Below are positions 18,107-28,309 of a stretch of DNA of 64,000 nucleotides, in pieces (position 1 is the stretch's first letter; each line of letters opens with the position of its first letter). The stretch comes from Rhodobacterales bacterium HKCCE2091. Its GTDB lineage: Bacteria > Pseudomonadota > Alphaproteobacteria > Rhodobacterales > Rhodobacteraceae. The notes under the pieces were generated by a model. The model worked only from the letters and a program-made list of their open reading frames with translations. It ran no database searches and had not been told where the DNA came from. The position numbers and the translations under genes are program-made. Location: the NCBI GenBank assembly GCA_015689685.1, contig WVSL01000001.1, forward strand, positions 297,001 to 361,000, in the 5' to 3' direction.

Positions 18107-20907
18107 GCCGGTTCGGGCACCAGCACCTCGCGCTTGCCGACGTGGTTGGCGGAACTGACGACGCCCTGGTCCTCCATCTGCTCCACCAGACGCGCCGCCT
18201 TGTTGTAGCCGATGGCGAGCTTGCGCTGGATGTAGGAGGTGGAGCACTTGCGGTCCTTGATGACGATCGCGACGGCCTGGTCGTAGAGCGCGTCGTCGCC
18301 GTCCGACCCGCTGCCGAGCCCGAGAACCGCGTCGATGTCGCTCTCCTTGTCCTCGTCCGGCCCGTCGAGCACGCTGGCCATGTAGTCCGGCGGCCCGAAG
18401 CTCTTGAGGTGGCTGACGATCTCCTCGACCTCCTCGTCGGAAACGAAAGGCCCGTGGACGCGGGTGATCTTCGCCCCGCCCGCCATGTAGAGCATGTCGC
18501 CCTGGCCCAGGAGCTGTTCGGCGCCCATCTCGCCCAAGATCGTGCGGCTGTCGACCTTGGAGGTGACGTGGAAGCTGATCCGGGTCGGGAAGTTCGCCTT
18601 GATCGTGCCGGTGATGACGTCGACCGAGGGCCGCTGCGTGGCCATGATGAGGTGGATGCCCGACGCCCGCGCCATCTGCGCGAGACGCTGGATGCAGGCC
18701 TCGATCTCCTTGCCCGCGACCATCATCAGGTCGGCCATCTCGTCGACGACGACCACGATGAACGGCATCGCCTCGGGCTGGAACTCCTCGGTCTCGAACA
18801 CGGGTTCGCCGGTCTCGTCGTCGAAGCCGGTCTGCACCGTGCGCTTGAACATCTCGCCCTTGGCGAGCGCGTCCTTCACCCGGCCGTTGTAACCCTCGAT
18901 GTTGCGGACGCCCATCTTGGACATCTTGCGGTAGCGGTCTTCCATCTCGCCCACGACCCACTTCAGCGCCACCACGGCCTTCTTCGGGTCGGTAACGACG
19001 GGGGACAGCAGGTGCGGGATGCCGTCATAGACGCTGAGTTCCAGCATCTTCGGGTCGATCATGATGAGCCGGCATTCCTCGGGCGTCAGCTTGTAGAGAA
19101 GCGACAGGATCATCGTGTTGATGGCCACCGACTTGCCCGATCCGGTGGTGCCCGCGATCAGCAGGTGAGGCATCTTCGCGAGGTTCGCGATCACGGATTC
19201 CCCGCCGATGTCCTTGCCGAGCGCCAGCGGCAGCCGGTGATTGCCGTCGCCGTAGTCGCGGGACGACAGGATCTCGCGCAGCACGACCTTTTCGCGGTGA
19301 TGGTTCGGAAGCTCGATCCCGATCACGGAACGGCCCGGAACGGTGGAGACGCGCGCGGACAGCGCCGACATGGAGCGCGCGATGTCGTCGGCCAGCCCGA
19401 TCACGCGGGAAGCCTTGAGGCCCGGCGCGGGCTCAAGCTCGTACATGGTGACCACGGGGCCGGGGCGGACCGACACGATCTCTCCCTTCACGCCGTAGTC
19501 GTCCAGAACGCTTTCGAGCATCCGCGCGTTCTCCTCCAGCGCCTCGTCGGACAGCGTCTTGCGCTCGACCGTCGCGGGGCTGGCAAGCAGGGTCAGCGGC
19601 GGGAACTCGTAGGCGGCACCGGCGTCGTCGAGCGGCAGGGACGGCTGCTGGTCGGCGAGCGCCCGGCGCGACGGGGCGGGCCGGCGGGGCGCGGGCTGCA
19701 CCACCTTCGGCCGTGTCTCCGCCGCCTGCGGCAACGGCTCGGCGAGCGTCGCGGTGCGCTCCGAATGGGGCAGGTCGATCACCGCGCCGTCGTCGTCCTC
19801 GTCCCACTGGCCCCAGGCATCCTCGACCGGCATCGCCTCGGGCGCGGGAGGGATCTGCGCGGGCGCGGCCTCGGGCATTGCCCCCGCGGCGGTCAAGGGC
19901 GGTTCGACCCGCGCCGAGGGCGCGACCAGCGGGCGGCGCACCCGGCTGGAGATCGCATCCGCGATCTTGCCGCGGATGCGGTCGTCGGTCGGCGCCTCGA
20001 CATGGCCGAGATCGCGGCTCCGCGGGGTGACCAGTTCGGGTTCGGGGCCGTAATCCTCGTCCTCCTCCAGTGCCGGTTCGGCACGCCGCGCGCGCAACAC
20101 CGGAACCCGGGAAAAGAACCCGCCCGCCCGCGGCTCCGTCACCAGCCCGTAATCGGGCAGTTCCGACGCGACCAGGTCCTCGGACATCGATTCCGCCCGT
20201 GCCTCGGCCCGCGCGGCCCGCGCTTCGCGGTAGCCCTGCGCCGCGCGCGCGGTCCCGGCACCGAGATGGCGGGTCAGCCCGATCAGGCCGTGGAAGATCA
20301 GGATCAGGCCGACGAGGAACCAGCGCAGCGCCAGCCTGAGTTCCTGCACCGTCGCGCCGAGCACGTAGAGCGTCAGCGCGATGCAGGACAGGAACGCCGC
20401 CGCCGCCGACAGCTTCAGCCCGAAGCCCGCGCCGAACGGCAGGATGTTCAGCACCGCCGCCAGAACGGTGTCGCCAAACAGGCCGCCGAGTCCGAAGCTG
20501 TGCGTCCACTCGGGCCCCGGCGGGTAGCTCGCGGCGTAGATCGCGGCCAGCGCCACCGCGATCGGCAGAAACAGGAGCCGCGTCACGGCAAGGTCCGCGC
20601 CCCGGTGCAGCACGAACCGCGTGCCCCAGACCAGCGCGGCGGCGACCAGGACCCAGGCGCCCTTGCCGACGATCATCATCAGCACCGCCGCAACCGACGC
20701 GCCGATCCGGCCCATGTAGTTCTGCGGCGGCGTATCCGTCGCGGCGAGCCAGTTCGGATCCTCGGGCGAATAGCTCATCAGGGTCAGCGCCAGCATCAGC
20801 CCGACCACCAGCAGGACCGTGCCGAAAAGCTCCTTCCCGCGCTTTTCGAGCATCGCCTGCATGTGGCTGTCGAGGAAGGGATCTCGCTGACGGGTCTGAT
20901 AGGCCAT
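18103..20907 (-). CDS. ftsK: DNA translocase FtsK
   Basis: FtsK sits at the division septum and pumps DNA so that chromosome dimers can be resolved at dif. The 934-residue protein has about four membrane helices in the first 215 residues, a low-complexity proline/alanine/glutamate linker to about residue 430, and the RecA-like motor. The Walker A box is GTTGSGKS near residue 587 and the Walker B region is [14 protein letters not shown]. The C-terminal gamma winged helix ([23 protein letters not shown]) reads DNA polarity signals. The start at 20907 lies 13 bp after the aminotransferase gene. Confidence 0.97.
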   Translation of the reverse strand: MAYQTRQRDPFLDSHMQAMLEKRGKELFGTVLLVVGLMLALTLMSYSPEDPNWLAATDTPPQNYMGRIGASVAAVLMMIVGKGAWVLVAAALVWGTRFVLHRGADLAVTRLLFLPIAVALAAIYAASYPPGPEWTHSFGLGGLFGDTVLAAVLNILPFGAGFGLKLSAAAAFLSCIALTLYVLGATVQELRLALRWFLVGLILIFHGLIGLTRHLGAGTARAAQGYREARAARAEARAESMSEDLVASELPDYGLVTEPRAGGFFSRVPVLRARRAEPALEEDEDYGPEPELVTPRSRDLGHVEAPTDDRIRGKIADAISSRVRRPLVAPSARVEPPLTAAGAMPEAAPAQIPPAPEAMPVEDAWGQWDEDDDGAVIDLPHSERTATLAEPLPQAAETRPKVVQPAPRRPAPSRRALADQQPSLPLDDAGAAYEFPPLTLLASPATVERKTLSDEALEENARMLESVLDDYGVKGEIVSVRPGPVVTMYELEPAPGLKASRVIGLADDIARSMSALSARVSTVPGRSVIGIELPNHHREKVVLREILSSRDYGDGNHRLPLALGKDIGGESVIANLAKMPHLLIAGTTGSGKSVAINTMILSLLYKLTPEECRLIMIDPKMLELSVYDGIPHLLSPVVTDPKKAVVALKWVVGEMEDRYRKMSKMGVRNIEGYNGRVKDALAKGEMFKRTVQTGFDDETGEPVFETEEFQPEAMPFIVVVVDEMADLMMVAGKEIEACIQRLAQMARASGIHLIMATQRPSVDVITGTIKANFPTRISFHVTSKVDSRTILGEMGAEQLLGQGDMLYMAGGAKITRVHGPFVSDEEVEEIVSHLKSFGPPDYMASVLDGPDEDKESDIDAVLGLGSGSDGDDALYDQAVAIVIKDRKCSTSYIQRKLAIGYNKAARLVEQMEDQGVVSSANHVGKREVLVPEPA

Positions 20908-20920
20908 TGTTCTTATTACC

Positions 20921-22099
20921 TCACCGATAAAGACAGTCGCGAATGCGCTTCAGCCCGCGCTCGGTTTCGTCGAGCGGGGCGACCATCGCGACACGAATGT
21001 AGCCAGCGCCGGGGTTGCCGCCCCCGGCATCGCGGCCGAGATAGGCGCCGGGCAGAACCCGCGTCCCGGTCTCGGTCCAGAGTTTCACGGCCGCCGCCTC
21101 GCCATCCTCGACCGGCAGCCACAGGAAGAACCCGCCCTCTGGCGGAACGAAGCCGTCGATGCCGCAGAAGATCGTGTCGGCCAGCGCGTATTTCTCGTGG
21201 TAGAGCGCGCGGTTGGCCTCGACATGGGTCTCGTCGGCCCAGATCCGTTCCGCGACATGCTGCAGGGGCAGCGGCAGCGGCGCGCCGGCATAGGCGCGTA
21301 GCTGGTTCAGCCGCGCCATCACCTCCGGCCCGCCGGCGCAGAACCCCGACCGGAGACCCGGCAGGTTCGACCGCTTGGACAAGGAGTGGAACACCAGCAC
21401 GCGCTCGGGGTCGGCCCCGGCCTCGGCGGCCATCTGAAGGCCGCCCACCGGCGGGGACTTGCGCCAGATCTCCGCGTAGCACTCGTCGGCGAAGATCAGG
21501 AAATCGTGCTTCTCGGCCAGCGAAATCAGGGTGCGCCAGTAGTCCGCGGACGCGACCGCGCCCTGCGGGTTCGACGGCGTGCAGATGAACGCGATGGCGG
21601 TCCGGTCCAGGATCTCCTTCGGCAGCGATGCGAAGTCGGGCAGGAACCCGGTCTCGGCGGTCGCGGGCACGAAGACCGGCTCGGCCCCGGCGGCCAGCGC
21701 GCCGATCATGTAGACTTGGTAGAACGGGTTCGGGATCAGCACAGCCGGCGTCTGTCCGCGCTTTTTCTCCGGGCAGAGCGCGACGACCGCGTTGAACAGC
21801 CCTTCCCGCGTGCCGTTCAGCGCCATGATCCCCTCGGGCGGCAGGGTGACGCCATAGCGGCGCATCAGCCAGCCCGAGATCGTCTCCAGGAGCGCCGGGG
21901 CGCCCTGGTTCGGCGGGTACTTGGCGAACTCCCCGACATGCCGCGCGAGCACGTCCGCGACCCATCCCGGGAAAGGGTGGCGCGGCTCTCCGATGGTCAT
22001 GTTGATCGGGTCGCCGCCCGGCTGATGGGCGTCGAGAAGGCTCCGCAGGCGCGGAAACGCGTAGGCTGGCAGGTTCGAAAACCGCTCAGGAAACACCAT
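20921..22099 (-). CDS. PLP-dependent aminotransferase, class I/II
   Basis: The 392-residue fold-type I aminotransferase shows the PLP lysine in [15 protein letters not shown], the cofactor-contacting TPSNPQG and ADECYAEIW, and the substrate-arginine region YIRVAMVAP near the end. It is closest in pattern to succinyldiaminopimelate or aspartate-type aminotransferases, and the orthologue beside ftsK is often annotated as such. Specificity cannot be fixed by reading. It precedes ftsK by 13 bp on the same strand and probably shares its transcript. The N-terminal [18 protein letters not shown] is a usual start for this group. Confidence 0.88.
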   Translation of the reverse strand: MVFPERFSNLPAYAFPRLRSLLDAHQPGGDPINMTIGEPRHPFPGWVADVLARHVGEFAKYPPNQGAPALLETISGWLMRRYGVTLPPEGIMALNGTREGLFNAVVALCPEKKRGQTPAVLIPNPFYQVYMIGALAAGAEPVFVPATAETGFLPDFASLPKEILDRTAIAFICTPSNPQGAVASADYWRTLISLAEKHDFLIFADECYAEIWRKSPPVGGLQMAAEAGADPERVLVFHSLSKRSNLPGLRSGFCAGGPEVMARLNQLRAYAGAPLPLPLQHVAERIWADETHVEANRALYHEKYALADTIFCGIDGFVPPEGGFFLWLPVEDGEAAAVKLWTETGTRVLPGAYLGRDAGGGNPGAGYIRVAMVAPLDETERGLKRIRDCLYR

Positions 22100-22182
22100 G
22101 TCTGCCTCAGTTCGGGGTCATTTCGCCCCGTTTGGAGGCCAAGGTAACGCGCGCCGCGCGGCCGGTCCAGCAAAAGTGGAAA

Positions 22183-22195
22183 CCCCGCGCCGGGG
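22183..22195 (-). terminator. Small GC hairpin after the amidase gene
   Basis: A 5-bp stem CCCCG/CGGGG with a 3-base loop lies 8 bp past the amidase stop. On the minus strand it is followed by TTTCCACTTTT, so it could be a weak intrinsic terminator. Confidence 0.4.
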
Positions 22196-22203
22196 CGTTG
22201 CGC

Positions 22204-23520
22204 TCAGGCCAGAGCGGCCTCCGCCGCGGCCCCGAGACGCAGCAGCCGCTCCTCTCCCATCGGGGTTCCGATCAGCATGATGCCGCAGGACGGGACGCCC
22301 GTCGGCAGGGTCAGCGCGGCGCCCCCCATCAGGTTCCCGACCCGCGTGTTGCGCAGGGTCAGCAGGTTCTCGGTGACGTAGTAGGCATCGTCGGTCAAAA
22401 GGCGCTCGCGATCGGGCGGCAGGTTCGGCGCGGTCGGCAGGAGCACGGCGTCAAAGCCCGCGGTCCTGGCGGCGTAGATGTCCCGGCAGCGGCGCAGGGT
22501 CAGCCAGGCGGCGACGAAATCCGGCGCACTGACATCTGCGCCGCCCCGGAACCGGTCGAGGATGCGGGCGAACATCTTGTGCGGCGCGGCCTCGATCACT
22601 TCCATCCAGGTGCCGTAGGCCTCGGTCGGGTACAAGTCGCCCGACAGCGACATCGCCTCGTCGACAGCGGGAATGGAGCCGGTCTCGATCTTCGCGCCGG
22701 CACCGGACAGCTTGGCCAGCGCGGCCTGGAACGCGGCGCCGGGCGCGTCGCGCACGTCGCTGGCATAGGGGTCGAGGACGAGGAACCGCGCGCCGGACAG
22801 GCTCGCGCCCGACAGGTCCGCGGGACGGCCATTCTCCAGCGCGGCCAAGAGCAGCGCGGCGTCCTCGACGTTCTGCGCGAGCGGCCCGACCGTGTCGAAC
22901 GACGCGCAGAGCGGCACCGCGCCGACGATGCTGAGCCGCCCCGACGTGGTCTTCAGTCCGACCAGATCGTTCCACGCCGCGGGCACCCGCACCGATCCGC
23001 CGGTGTCCGAACCGATGGCCGCCGGGGCGAGGCCGAAGGCGATCGAGGCGGCCGCGCCCGAGGACGAGCCGCCCGGCAGCAGCGCCGGGTCATGCCGGTT
23101 GGGCGGCGTCGCCGTCACCGGGTTCAGCCCGAGCCCCGAGAACGCGAGTTCCGACATGTGGGTCTTGCCCAGGCAGACGAGGCCCGCGCGCGTCGCCTCC
23201 GCCAGCACCACCGCGTCGTCTTCGGGCACACGGCCCTCCAGCAGCGCCGATCCGGCCTCCGTCGCCACGCCGGCGCTGTCGAAGAGGTCCTTCCACGACA
23301 GCGGCACGCCGTCGAGCGGGCCGTGCCGGGTACCGTTCGCGGCGCGGGTGCGCGCCGCCGTTGCCTCCGCCCGCGCCCGGACCGGGGTCAGGCGGGCATA
23401 GATGTCCCGGTCCTCGCCCACGGCATCGAGGAAGCATTCCGCCAGCTCCACGGGGTCTATGGCGCCCGCCGCGATCCCGCGGCCCAGTTCCGCCGCACCC
23501 ATCTTGCGCCAGTCGCCCAT
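22204..23520 (-). CDS. Amidase signature family protein
   Basis: The 438-residue protein has the Ser-cisSer-Lys triad region of amidase-signature enzymes: a lysine in LSWKDLFDSAG, the glycine/serine loop GGSSSGAAAS, and the nucleophile serine in GSDTGGSVRVPA. Members hydrolyse a wide range of amides, and GatA belongs here, but no gatB or gatC is adjacent and the C-terminal half is not GatA-like. The start at 23520 gives MGDWRKMGAAELGRGI, a good match to the family start. It is divergent from the UbiH-type gene with an 84-bp gap. The substrate is unknown. Confidence 0.88.
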   Translation of the reverse strand: MGDWRKMGAAELGRGIAAGAIDPVELAECFLDAVGEDRDIYARLTPVRARAEATAARTRAANGTRHGPLDGVPLSWKDLFDSAGVATEAGSALLEGRVPEDDAVVLAEATRAGLVCLGKTHMSELAFSGLGLNPVTATPPNRHDPALLPGGSSSGAAASIAFGLAPAAIGSDTGGSVRVPAAWNDLVGLKTTSGRLSIVGAVPLCASFDTVGPLAQNVEDAALLLAALENGRPADLSGASLSGARFLVLDPYASDVRDAPGAAFQAALAKLSGAGAKIETGSIPAVDEAMSLSGDLYPTEAYGTWMEVIEAAPHKMFARILDRFRGGADVSAPDFVAAWLTLRRCRDIYAARTAGFDAVLLPTAPNLPPDRERLLTDDAYYVTENLLTLRNTRVGNLMGGAALTLPTGVPSCGIMLIGTPMGEERLLRLGAAAEAALA

Positions 23521-23604
23521 GTGGTCTCCGCCAAAGTGTCGCGGGGCAACGCTAACCGCCCGTCCCGGCTTGGACAATCCCGCCCGGCGGGCCATATTCG
23601 GGCG

Positions 23605-24831
23605 ATGGTGCCGGAACACGATATCCTCGTCGTCGGCGGCGGGCTCAGCGGCCCGCTGACCGCGCTGGCGCTCGCCGCGGGCGGGTTCCGGTCGGTTGTG
23701 ATCGACGCCGCCCCCGCGGCGCCGCGCACCGCGCCCGACTTCGACGGCCGCGCCTATGCCTTGTCGCTCAGTTCCGTCCGGATGCTGGAGGCGCTCGGGC
23801 TGTGGGACGCCATCGCGGACGACGCGCAGCCGATCCTCGGCATCACCGCCTCGGACGGCCGCCCCGGCGAAGGCGCCTCGCCCCTGTTCCTGCACTTCGA
23901 CGCCGCCGAGATCGAGGATGGTCCGATGGGGCATATCGTCGAGGACAGGGTGCTGCGGGGCGCGCTCGACGCGGCGCTGGCCGCCGAGCCGCGCATCGCG
24001 CACCGGCCCGGCATCGCGGTGACGGCGCAGGACACCGGCGGGCCGGTCGCCCGCGTCACGCTCGCCGACGGGTCCGAGATGACCGGTCGGGTGCTGATCG
24101 GGGCCGACGGCCGCCGCTCGGGGACCGCCGCGCGCGCCGGGATCCGGCGGACCGAGTGGGGCTACGGCCAGACCGCGCTGGTCGCCGCGATCTCCCACGA
24201 ACGGCCCCACGAAGGCGTCGCGCACCAGTTCTTCATGCCGGCGGGGCCGCTCGCGATCCTGCCGCTGACCGGCAACCGGTCCTCGATCGTCTGGAGCGAA
24301 CGCAGCGCCGACGCCGAACGCATCCTCGCCCTGCCGGAGGCCGCGTTCCTCGATCACCTGCGCCCCCGCTTCGGCGACCGGCTCGGGCAGATCGCGCTGG
24401 CGGGCCGGCGCTTCGCCTATCCGCTCGGCCTGTCGCTGGCCGCCGATCTCGCCGCCCCTCGCCTCGCGCTCGTCGGCGACGCGGCCCACGGGGTCCACCC
24501 GATCGCGGGGCAGGGCCTGAACCTCGGCATCCGCGACGTCGCCGCCCTGGCGGAGGTCATCGCCGACGCCGCCCGCCGCGGCGAGGACATCGGCGCCGGC
24601 GACGTGCTGGCCCGCTACCAGTCGTGGCGGCGCTTCGACACGATGGCGCTGGCGGTGGCGACGGACGGGTTCAACCGCCTGTTCTCGAACGACAACCCGC
24701 TTCTGCGCGGGATCCGCGATCTCGGCCTCGGCGCGGTCAATGCGCTGCCACCGCTGAGACGCGCGTTCATCCGCGAAGCCGCCGGGCTGACCGGCGACCT
24801 GCCGCGTCTCCTGCGTGGCCTCCCGCTCTGA
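23605..24831 (+). CDS. UbiH/UbiF/VisC/COQ6 family FAD-dependent hydroxylase
   Basis: The 408-residue flavoprotein begins with a dinucleotide-binding motif (VVGGGLSGPLTALAL). It has the middle DGRRSGTAARAGI and the family signature GDAAHGVHPIAGQGLNLGIRDV that contacts FAD and NAD(P)H. It most likely hydroxylates a ubiquinone precursor ring at the inner membrane, as UbiH-type enzymes do. Alphaproteobacteria often use one or two such enzymes for several positions, so the exact step is not decided. The start at 23605 is the only one that places the FAD motif at the N-terminus. No other ubi gene lies beside it. Confidence 0.9.
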   Translation: MVPEHDILVVGGGLSGPLTALALAAGGFRSVVIDAAPAAPRTAPDFDGRAYALSLSSVRMLEALGLWDAIADDAQPILGITASDGRPGEGASPLFLHFDAAEIEDGPMGHIVEDRVLRGALDAALAAEPRIAHRPGIAVTAQDTGGPVARVTLADGSEMTGRVLIGADGRRSGTAARAGIRRTEWGYGQTALVAAISHERPHEGVAHQFFMPAGPLAILPLTGNRSSIVWSERSADAERILALPEAAFLDHLRPRFGDRLGQIALAGRRFAYPLGLSLAADLAAPRLALVGDAAHGVHPIAGQGLNLGIRDVAALAEVIADAARRGEDIGAGDVLARYQSWRRFDTMALAVATDGFNRLFSNDNPLLRGIRDLGLGAVNALPPLRRAFIREAAGLTGDLPRLLRGLPL

Positions 24832-24862
24832 CCGGGTCGGAACCCCGCCCGTCTTTGCCTTG

Positions 24863-24905
24863 GGAAATACCTTCGGGGGAGTGTGAGGGGGCAGACAGCC
24901 CCCTC
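24863..24905. repeat. Intergenic palindrome resembling a dispersed Rhodobacteraceae element
   Basis: An 8-bp perfect stem, GAGGGGGC at 24885-24892 and its complement at 24898-24905, has a 5-base loop. It is preceded by GGGAAATACC and a G-rich run. I recall similar segments (a short A-rich block followed by a GGGGGC/GCCCCC palindrome) recurring between genes in this bacterial family, but could not check copy number. It lies between convergent genes, so it may act as a terminator. Confidence 0.5.
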
Positions 24906-24973
24906 GCGCCCGTCCGGCGAGGACATTCGCCCCGACGACGGCGCCATCGGCGCCCGAGGAGGGGCGACCGCCC

Positions 24974-25153
24974 TCAGTCGAGCTCGCGCGCCTCGTGTTC
25001 CAGCATGATCGGGATCCCGTTCCGGATCGGGTAGGCAAGGCCCGCGGCCTTCGAGATCAGTTCCTGCGCCTCCGCGTCGTAGCGCAGGGTCTGGTGCGTC
25101 ATCGGGCACACCAGCGCCTCCAGCATCCTGCGGTCGGCCCCGCCCTCGGTCAT
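24974..25153 (-). CDS. Trm112-like small protein
   Basis: This 59-residue protein has the Trm112/UPF0434 pattern: [13 protein letters not shown], then [21 protein letters not shown] and a closing acidic EHEARELD. Trm112 proteins bind and stabilise SAM-dependent methyltransferases, and bacterial versions are mostly uncharacterised. Only one cysteine is present, so it would not hold the zinc of eukaryotic Trm112. It overlaps the LON-domain gene by 4 bp (ATGA) and ends a three-gene minus-strand run that begins with the thioredoxin-like gene. Confidence 0.88.
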   Translation of the reverse strand: MTEGGADRRMLEALVCPMTHQTLRYDAEAQELISKAAGLAYPIRNGIPIMLEHEARELD

Positions 25154-25812
25154 TGCACCACCTCCTCGCCCGGCCCGCCATGCAGCGCGAACTCGATCAG
25201 CGTCAGCAGGGTCTGGCGCCGGGCGGCCAGCGTCGGCGCCTCCAGCAGCGCCTGTTTCTCCTCTGGCTCGAACGGGCACAGCATCGACAGCGAGTTGATC
25301 AGCAGTTCGTCCTCCGCCTCCTTCAGCGTGTCCCAGTCCGTCGACAGGCCCATCGTGTCGAAGTAGCGCGACAGCAGCGCGAGGAACCGCGGGCGGTCGA
25401 ACTCGGTATCGGCCTCGACCGCACCGGTATCGGCGTCGTAGCCGTCCCAGGACACGTCCGCCTTGAGGTAGGGCGTGAACCCCGTGATGGCGTTCCGGAC
25501 CCGGAACCTGGAGATCCCCGAAAGCGTGATCATGTAGCGCCCGTCCTCCGTCTCGGAAAACTGCGTGACCCGGCCCGCGCAGCCGACCTCGTGCAGGCGC
25601 GGGGTCTCGCCGACGCCGTTGCCGTGGCCCTCGCAGGGCTGCACCATGCCGATCAGCCGGTGCGGGCTTTTCAGCGTGTCGTCCAGCATCTGCAGGTAGC
25701 GCGGCTCGAAGATGTGCAACGGCAGCCGCGCGCGCGGCAGGAGCAGCGCACCCGGCAGCGGAAACACGGGGATCGTGGGGGGCAGATCGACGCCTGTCAT
25801 CAAAGGGGCCAT
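25150..25812 (-). CDS. LON N-terminal (substrate-binding) domain protein
   Basis: The 220-residue protein is the N-terminal domain of the Lon protease without ATPase or protease parts, as in the YdeA/PUA-like LON-domain family. Typical pieces are [38 protein letters not shown] and [15 protein letters not shown]. Its function is not established; substrate or RNA binding has been suggested for the fold. It starts 17 bp after the CnoX-like gene and overlaps the Trm112-like gene by 4 bp, so the three are probably co-expressed. The start at 25812 matches the family start. Confidence 0.9.
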   Translation of the reverse strand: MAPLMTGVDLPPTIPVFPLPGALLLPRARLPLHIFEPRYLQMLDDTLKSPHRLIGMVQPCEGHGNGVGETPRLHEVGCAGRVTQFSETEDGRYMITLSGISRFRVRNAITGFTPYLKADVSWDGYDADTGAVEADTEFDRPRFLALLSRYFDTMGLSTDWDTLKEAEDELLINSLSMLCPFEPEEKQALLEAPTLAARRQTLLTLIEFALHGGPGEEVVQ

Positions 25813-25829
25813 GTAGACCGCCCCCCGCT

Positions 25830-26732
25830 TCAGGCAAATATCATCGAGCTGAGCTTGCGGCGGCCCTTCAGCACCACCGGATCCTGCGGTTTCAGCGAGT
25901 CGAAGATGGTGAAGAGCTGCGTCTTGGCCGCGCCCTCGTTCCATTCCCGGTCGCGGCGGAAGATCTCCAGCAACTCGTCCACGGCGGCCTCGACCTTGCC
26001 GGCGGCGTGAAGCGCCTGGGCGTAGTCGAACCGCGCCTTCAGGTCGTCCGGCGCGGCCTCCACCGCGGCCTGCAGATCGGCCAGCGGGCCGGCGTCGGCG
26101 GCCTGCCGGGCCAGCGCGATCTGCGCCCGCGCGGCCTCGATCTCGGGCGCCCCGGCGATCTTCTCCGGCGCGTTGTTCAGCAGTGCCTCGGCCTGGTCGA
26201 GCTCGCCCATCGCGACATGTGCGCGGGCCAGTCCGCCATAGGCGGCGGCGCTGTCCGGCTCCTCTCCGAGGATCCCGGCAAAGACCTGCGCGGCATCGAC
26301 GGCGGCGCCTTCGGCAAGCAGTTCCTCGGCCGCGGCGATGGCCTCGCCGAGACCGCCGTCACCGGCGAGCCCCGCCAGCTTCTCGACGAAACGCGTGACC
26401 TCGGCCGGGCTCACCGCCCCCTGGAACCCGTCGACGGGCTGACCCTGCCAGAAGGCATAGACCGTCGGGATCGACTGGATCCTGAGCTGCGCGGCGATCT
26501 GCTGGTTCTTGTCGACGTCGACCTTCACCATGCGGACCTTTCCGCGCTGCGCGTTCACGGCCGCCTCGAGCTGCGGCCCGAGCGTCTTGCACGGCCCGCA
26601 CCACTCGGCCCAGAAATCGACGATGACCGGAACCTCGCGGCTCAGGTCCACGACATCGGCCATGAATTCGGCCTCGGAGCTGTCCTTGACGAAGGTTCCC
26701 TCGGCTCCGCCGTTCGCGTTCAGCTCAAGCAT
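25830..26732 (-). CDS. cnoX: Thioredoxin-fold chaperedoxin with TPR tail (CnoX/YbbN-like)
   Basis: The 300-residue protein has an N-terminal thioredoxin domain and a C-terminal helical region with TPR-like repeats (about residues 125-300), the layout of CnoX/YbbN. The active-site motif WCGPC keeps both cysteines (C45, C48), as in CnoX of alphaproteobacteria, whereas E. coli CnoX has lost redox activity. CnoX binds oxidised or chlorinated proteins and passes them to chaperonin. It is first in a unit with a LON-domain and a Trm112-like gene. The start at 26732 gives [12 protein letters not shown]. Confidence 0.9.
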   Translation of the reverse strand: MLELNANGGAEGTFVKDSSEAEFMADVVDLSREVPVIVDFWAEWCGPCKTLGPQLEAAVNAQRGKVRMVKVDVDKNQQIAAQLRIQSIPTVYAFWQGQPVDGFQGAVSPAEVTRFVEKLAGLAGDGGLGEAIAAAEELLAEGAAVDAAQVFAGILGEEPDSAAAYGGLARAHVAMGELDQAEALLNNAPEKIAGAPEIEAARAQIALARQAADAGPLADLQAAVEAAPDDLKARFDYAQALHAAGKVEAAVDELLEIFRRDREWNEGAAKTQLFTIFDSLKPQDPVVLKGRRKLSSMIFA

Positions 26733-26801
26733 GGCGTCCCCCTTTGCAATCCGGTTGCCGCCTATATGATCCCCGGACGGGCAAAGGCCAAGGGGGCGGA
26801 C

Positions 26802-27467
26802 ATGACGGGATGTTATCTGGCCTTCGGCGACAGCAACACCCACGGATCGATGCCGAACCCCGATGGCCGGACCTTCGGGCGGCATCCGGTCGGCACGCGC
26901 TGGCCCACGGTCGCCGCGGCGGCCCTGCCGTCCGACCGGCCGCTGGCCGAGGCCGGGCTGCCGGGGCGGACGACGCGGTTTCCCGACCCGGTGATGGGCG
27001 AGCACATGGACGGGCGGCCGGGCCTGAAGGTCGCACTGGCGAGCCACGGGCCGGTGGCGATCCTGTCGATAATGCTCGGCACCAACGACCTGAAGGCACG
27101 TTTCGGGGCGAGCCCGGAGACCATCGCGGCGGGGCTTGCCTGCCTGCTCGACATCGTGCGCGATCCGGTGGTGGAAGCGCGCGCCGGCCGGCCCGCGATC
27201 CTCGTGATCGCGCCGCCGCCGGTTCGCCCCGTGGGTCTCCGGCAAGCGGAATGGCAGGGCGCGGAGGAGAAGTCCCGCGCGCTCGCGCCGCGCTTCCGGA
27301 TCGTGGCGGAGGCCTACGGCGCGGCGTTTCTCGACGCGGGTCTGCACGCGGAGGTCGCGCCGGAGGAGGGCATCCACTGGCACGCCGAGGCGCACCGGTC
27401 CTTCGGACGCGCGGCGGGCGAGGTGCTTGCCGGTCTCCAGGATCGGCGGATGCATGGGCCTCGGTAG
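26802..27467 (+). CDS. SGNH/GDSL family hydrolase
   Basis: The 221-residue protein begins with the GDS block FGDSNTHG (nucleophile S11), has a LGTNDLK block with the conserved GxND, and a C-terminal GIHWHAEAH block carrying the D/H-type catalytic histidine. This is the arylesterase/acyl-hydrolase type of SGNH enzyme. No signal peptide is seen, so it is likely cytoplasmic. The start at 26802 follows an AGGGGGCGGA ribosome binding site. It converges on xthA with a 2-bp gap. The substrate is unknown. Confidence 0.88.
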   Translation: MTGCYLAFGDSNTHGSMPNPDGRTFGRHPVGTRWPTVAAAALPSDRPLAEAGLPGRTTRFPDPVMGEHMDGRPGLKVALASHGPVAILSIMLGTNDLKARFGASPETIAAGLACLLDIVRDPVVEARAGRPAILVIAPPPVRPVGLRQAEWQGAEEKSRALAPRFRIVAEAYGAAFLDAGLHAEVAPEEGIHWHAEAHRSFGRAAGEVLAGLQDRRMHGPR

Positions 27468-27469
27468 CC

Positions 27470-28258
27470 CTACAGGTCGAAACTCGCGAACACCGGTGCG
27501 TGGTCAGAGGGCTGTTCCCACCCGCGCGCATCGCGCAGGATGCGGCTGCCGTGACCGGCCGCGGCGATGTCCGTCGAGGCCCAGACGTGATCGAGCCGGC
27601 GGCCCTTGTCAGCGGCATTCCAGTCCGGCGCGCGGTAGGACCACCAGGAATAGAGGTTTCCTTCGGGCAGATCCTGCCGGGTGATGTCGACCCATCCGCC
27701 GGCCTCCTGAACGGTGCCGAGCGCCTCCACCTCGACCGGCGTGTGGCTGACGACCTTCAGAAGCTGCTTGTGCGACCAGACGTCGTCTTCCCGCGGGGCG
27801 ATGTTCAGGTCGCCGACCAGCACCGACTTCTCCGGCCGCTCGCCGTGGAACCAGTCCCGCATCTCGGTCAGGAAATCGAGCTTGTGGCCGAACTTGTCGT
27901 TCACCTCCCGGTCCGGCACGTCGCCGCCGGCGGGAACGTAGAAGTTGTGGACCGTCACCCCGTTTTCCAGCCGCGCCGCCACGTGGCGGGCATCGCCCCG
28001 GCCGACGAAATCGCGGTGGCCCACGTCCTCGATCGGCAGTTTCGACAGGATCGCCACGCCGTTGTAACCCTTCTGGCCGCGCGCCACCATGTAGCGGTAG
28101 CCCAGGTCCGAGAACACCTCGGCCGGGATCTTCTCCACCGGGCTCTTGCATTCCTGCAGGCACAGGACGTCCGGCATTTCCTCGGTCAGCAGGCGCGACA
28201 CGAGCCCCGCGCGGAGGCGGACGGAGTTGATGTTCCAGGTGGCGATTGTGAAGGCCAT
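27470..28258 (-). CDS. xthA: Exodeoxyribonuclease III
   Basis: XthA is the main AP endonuclease and 3'-phosphatase of base-excision repair. The 262-residue protein has the metal-binding E36 in LCLQECK, the DLNIAPREDD loop with catalytic D and N, and the closing SDHAPV with the catalytic histidine. QKGYNGVAILSK and the GRRLDHVWAS stretch also fit. The start at 28258 gives MAFTIATWNINSVRLR, the classic beginning. A DUF924 gene lies 51 bp upstream on the same strand. Confidence 0.95.
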   Translation of the reverse strand: MAFTIATWNINSVRLRAGLVSRLLTEEMPDVLCLQECKSPVEKIPAEVFSDLGYRYMVARGQKGYNGVAILSKLPIEDVGHRDFVGRGDARHVAARLENGVTVHNFYVPAGGDVPDREVNDKFGHKLDFLTEMRDWFHGERPEKSVLVGDLNIAPREDDVWSHKQLLKVVSHTPVEVEALGTVQEAGGWVDITRQDLPEGNLYSWWSYRAPDWNAADKGRRLDHVWASTDIAAAGHGSRILRDARGWEQPSDHAPVFASFDL

Positions 28259-28309
28259 GCGATCCCCCGTTCTCAGGCCCGCGGACCCTATGCGCGGGGA
28301 ACCGGGGCC

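Noticed and set aside
18064-21588. 1174-codon plus-strand open frame opposite ftsK and the aminotransferase
   Set aside because: It mirrors the ftsK codon pattern; residues are low-complexity and no domain is visible.
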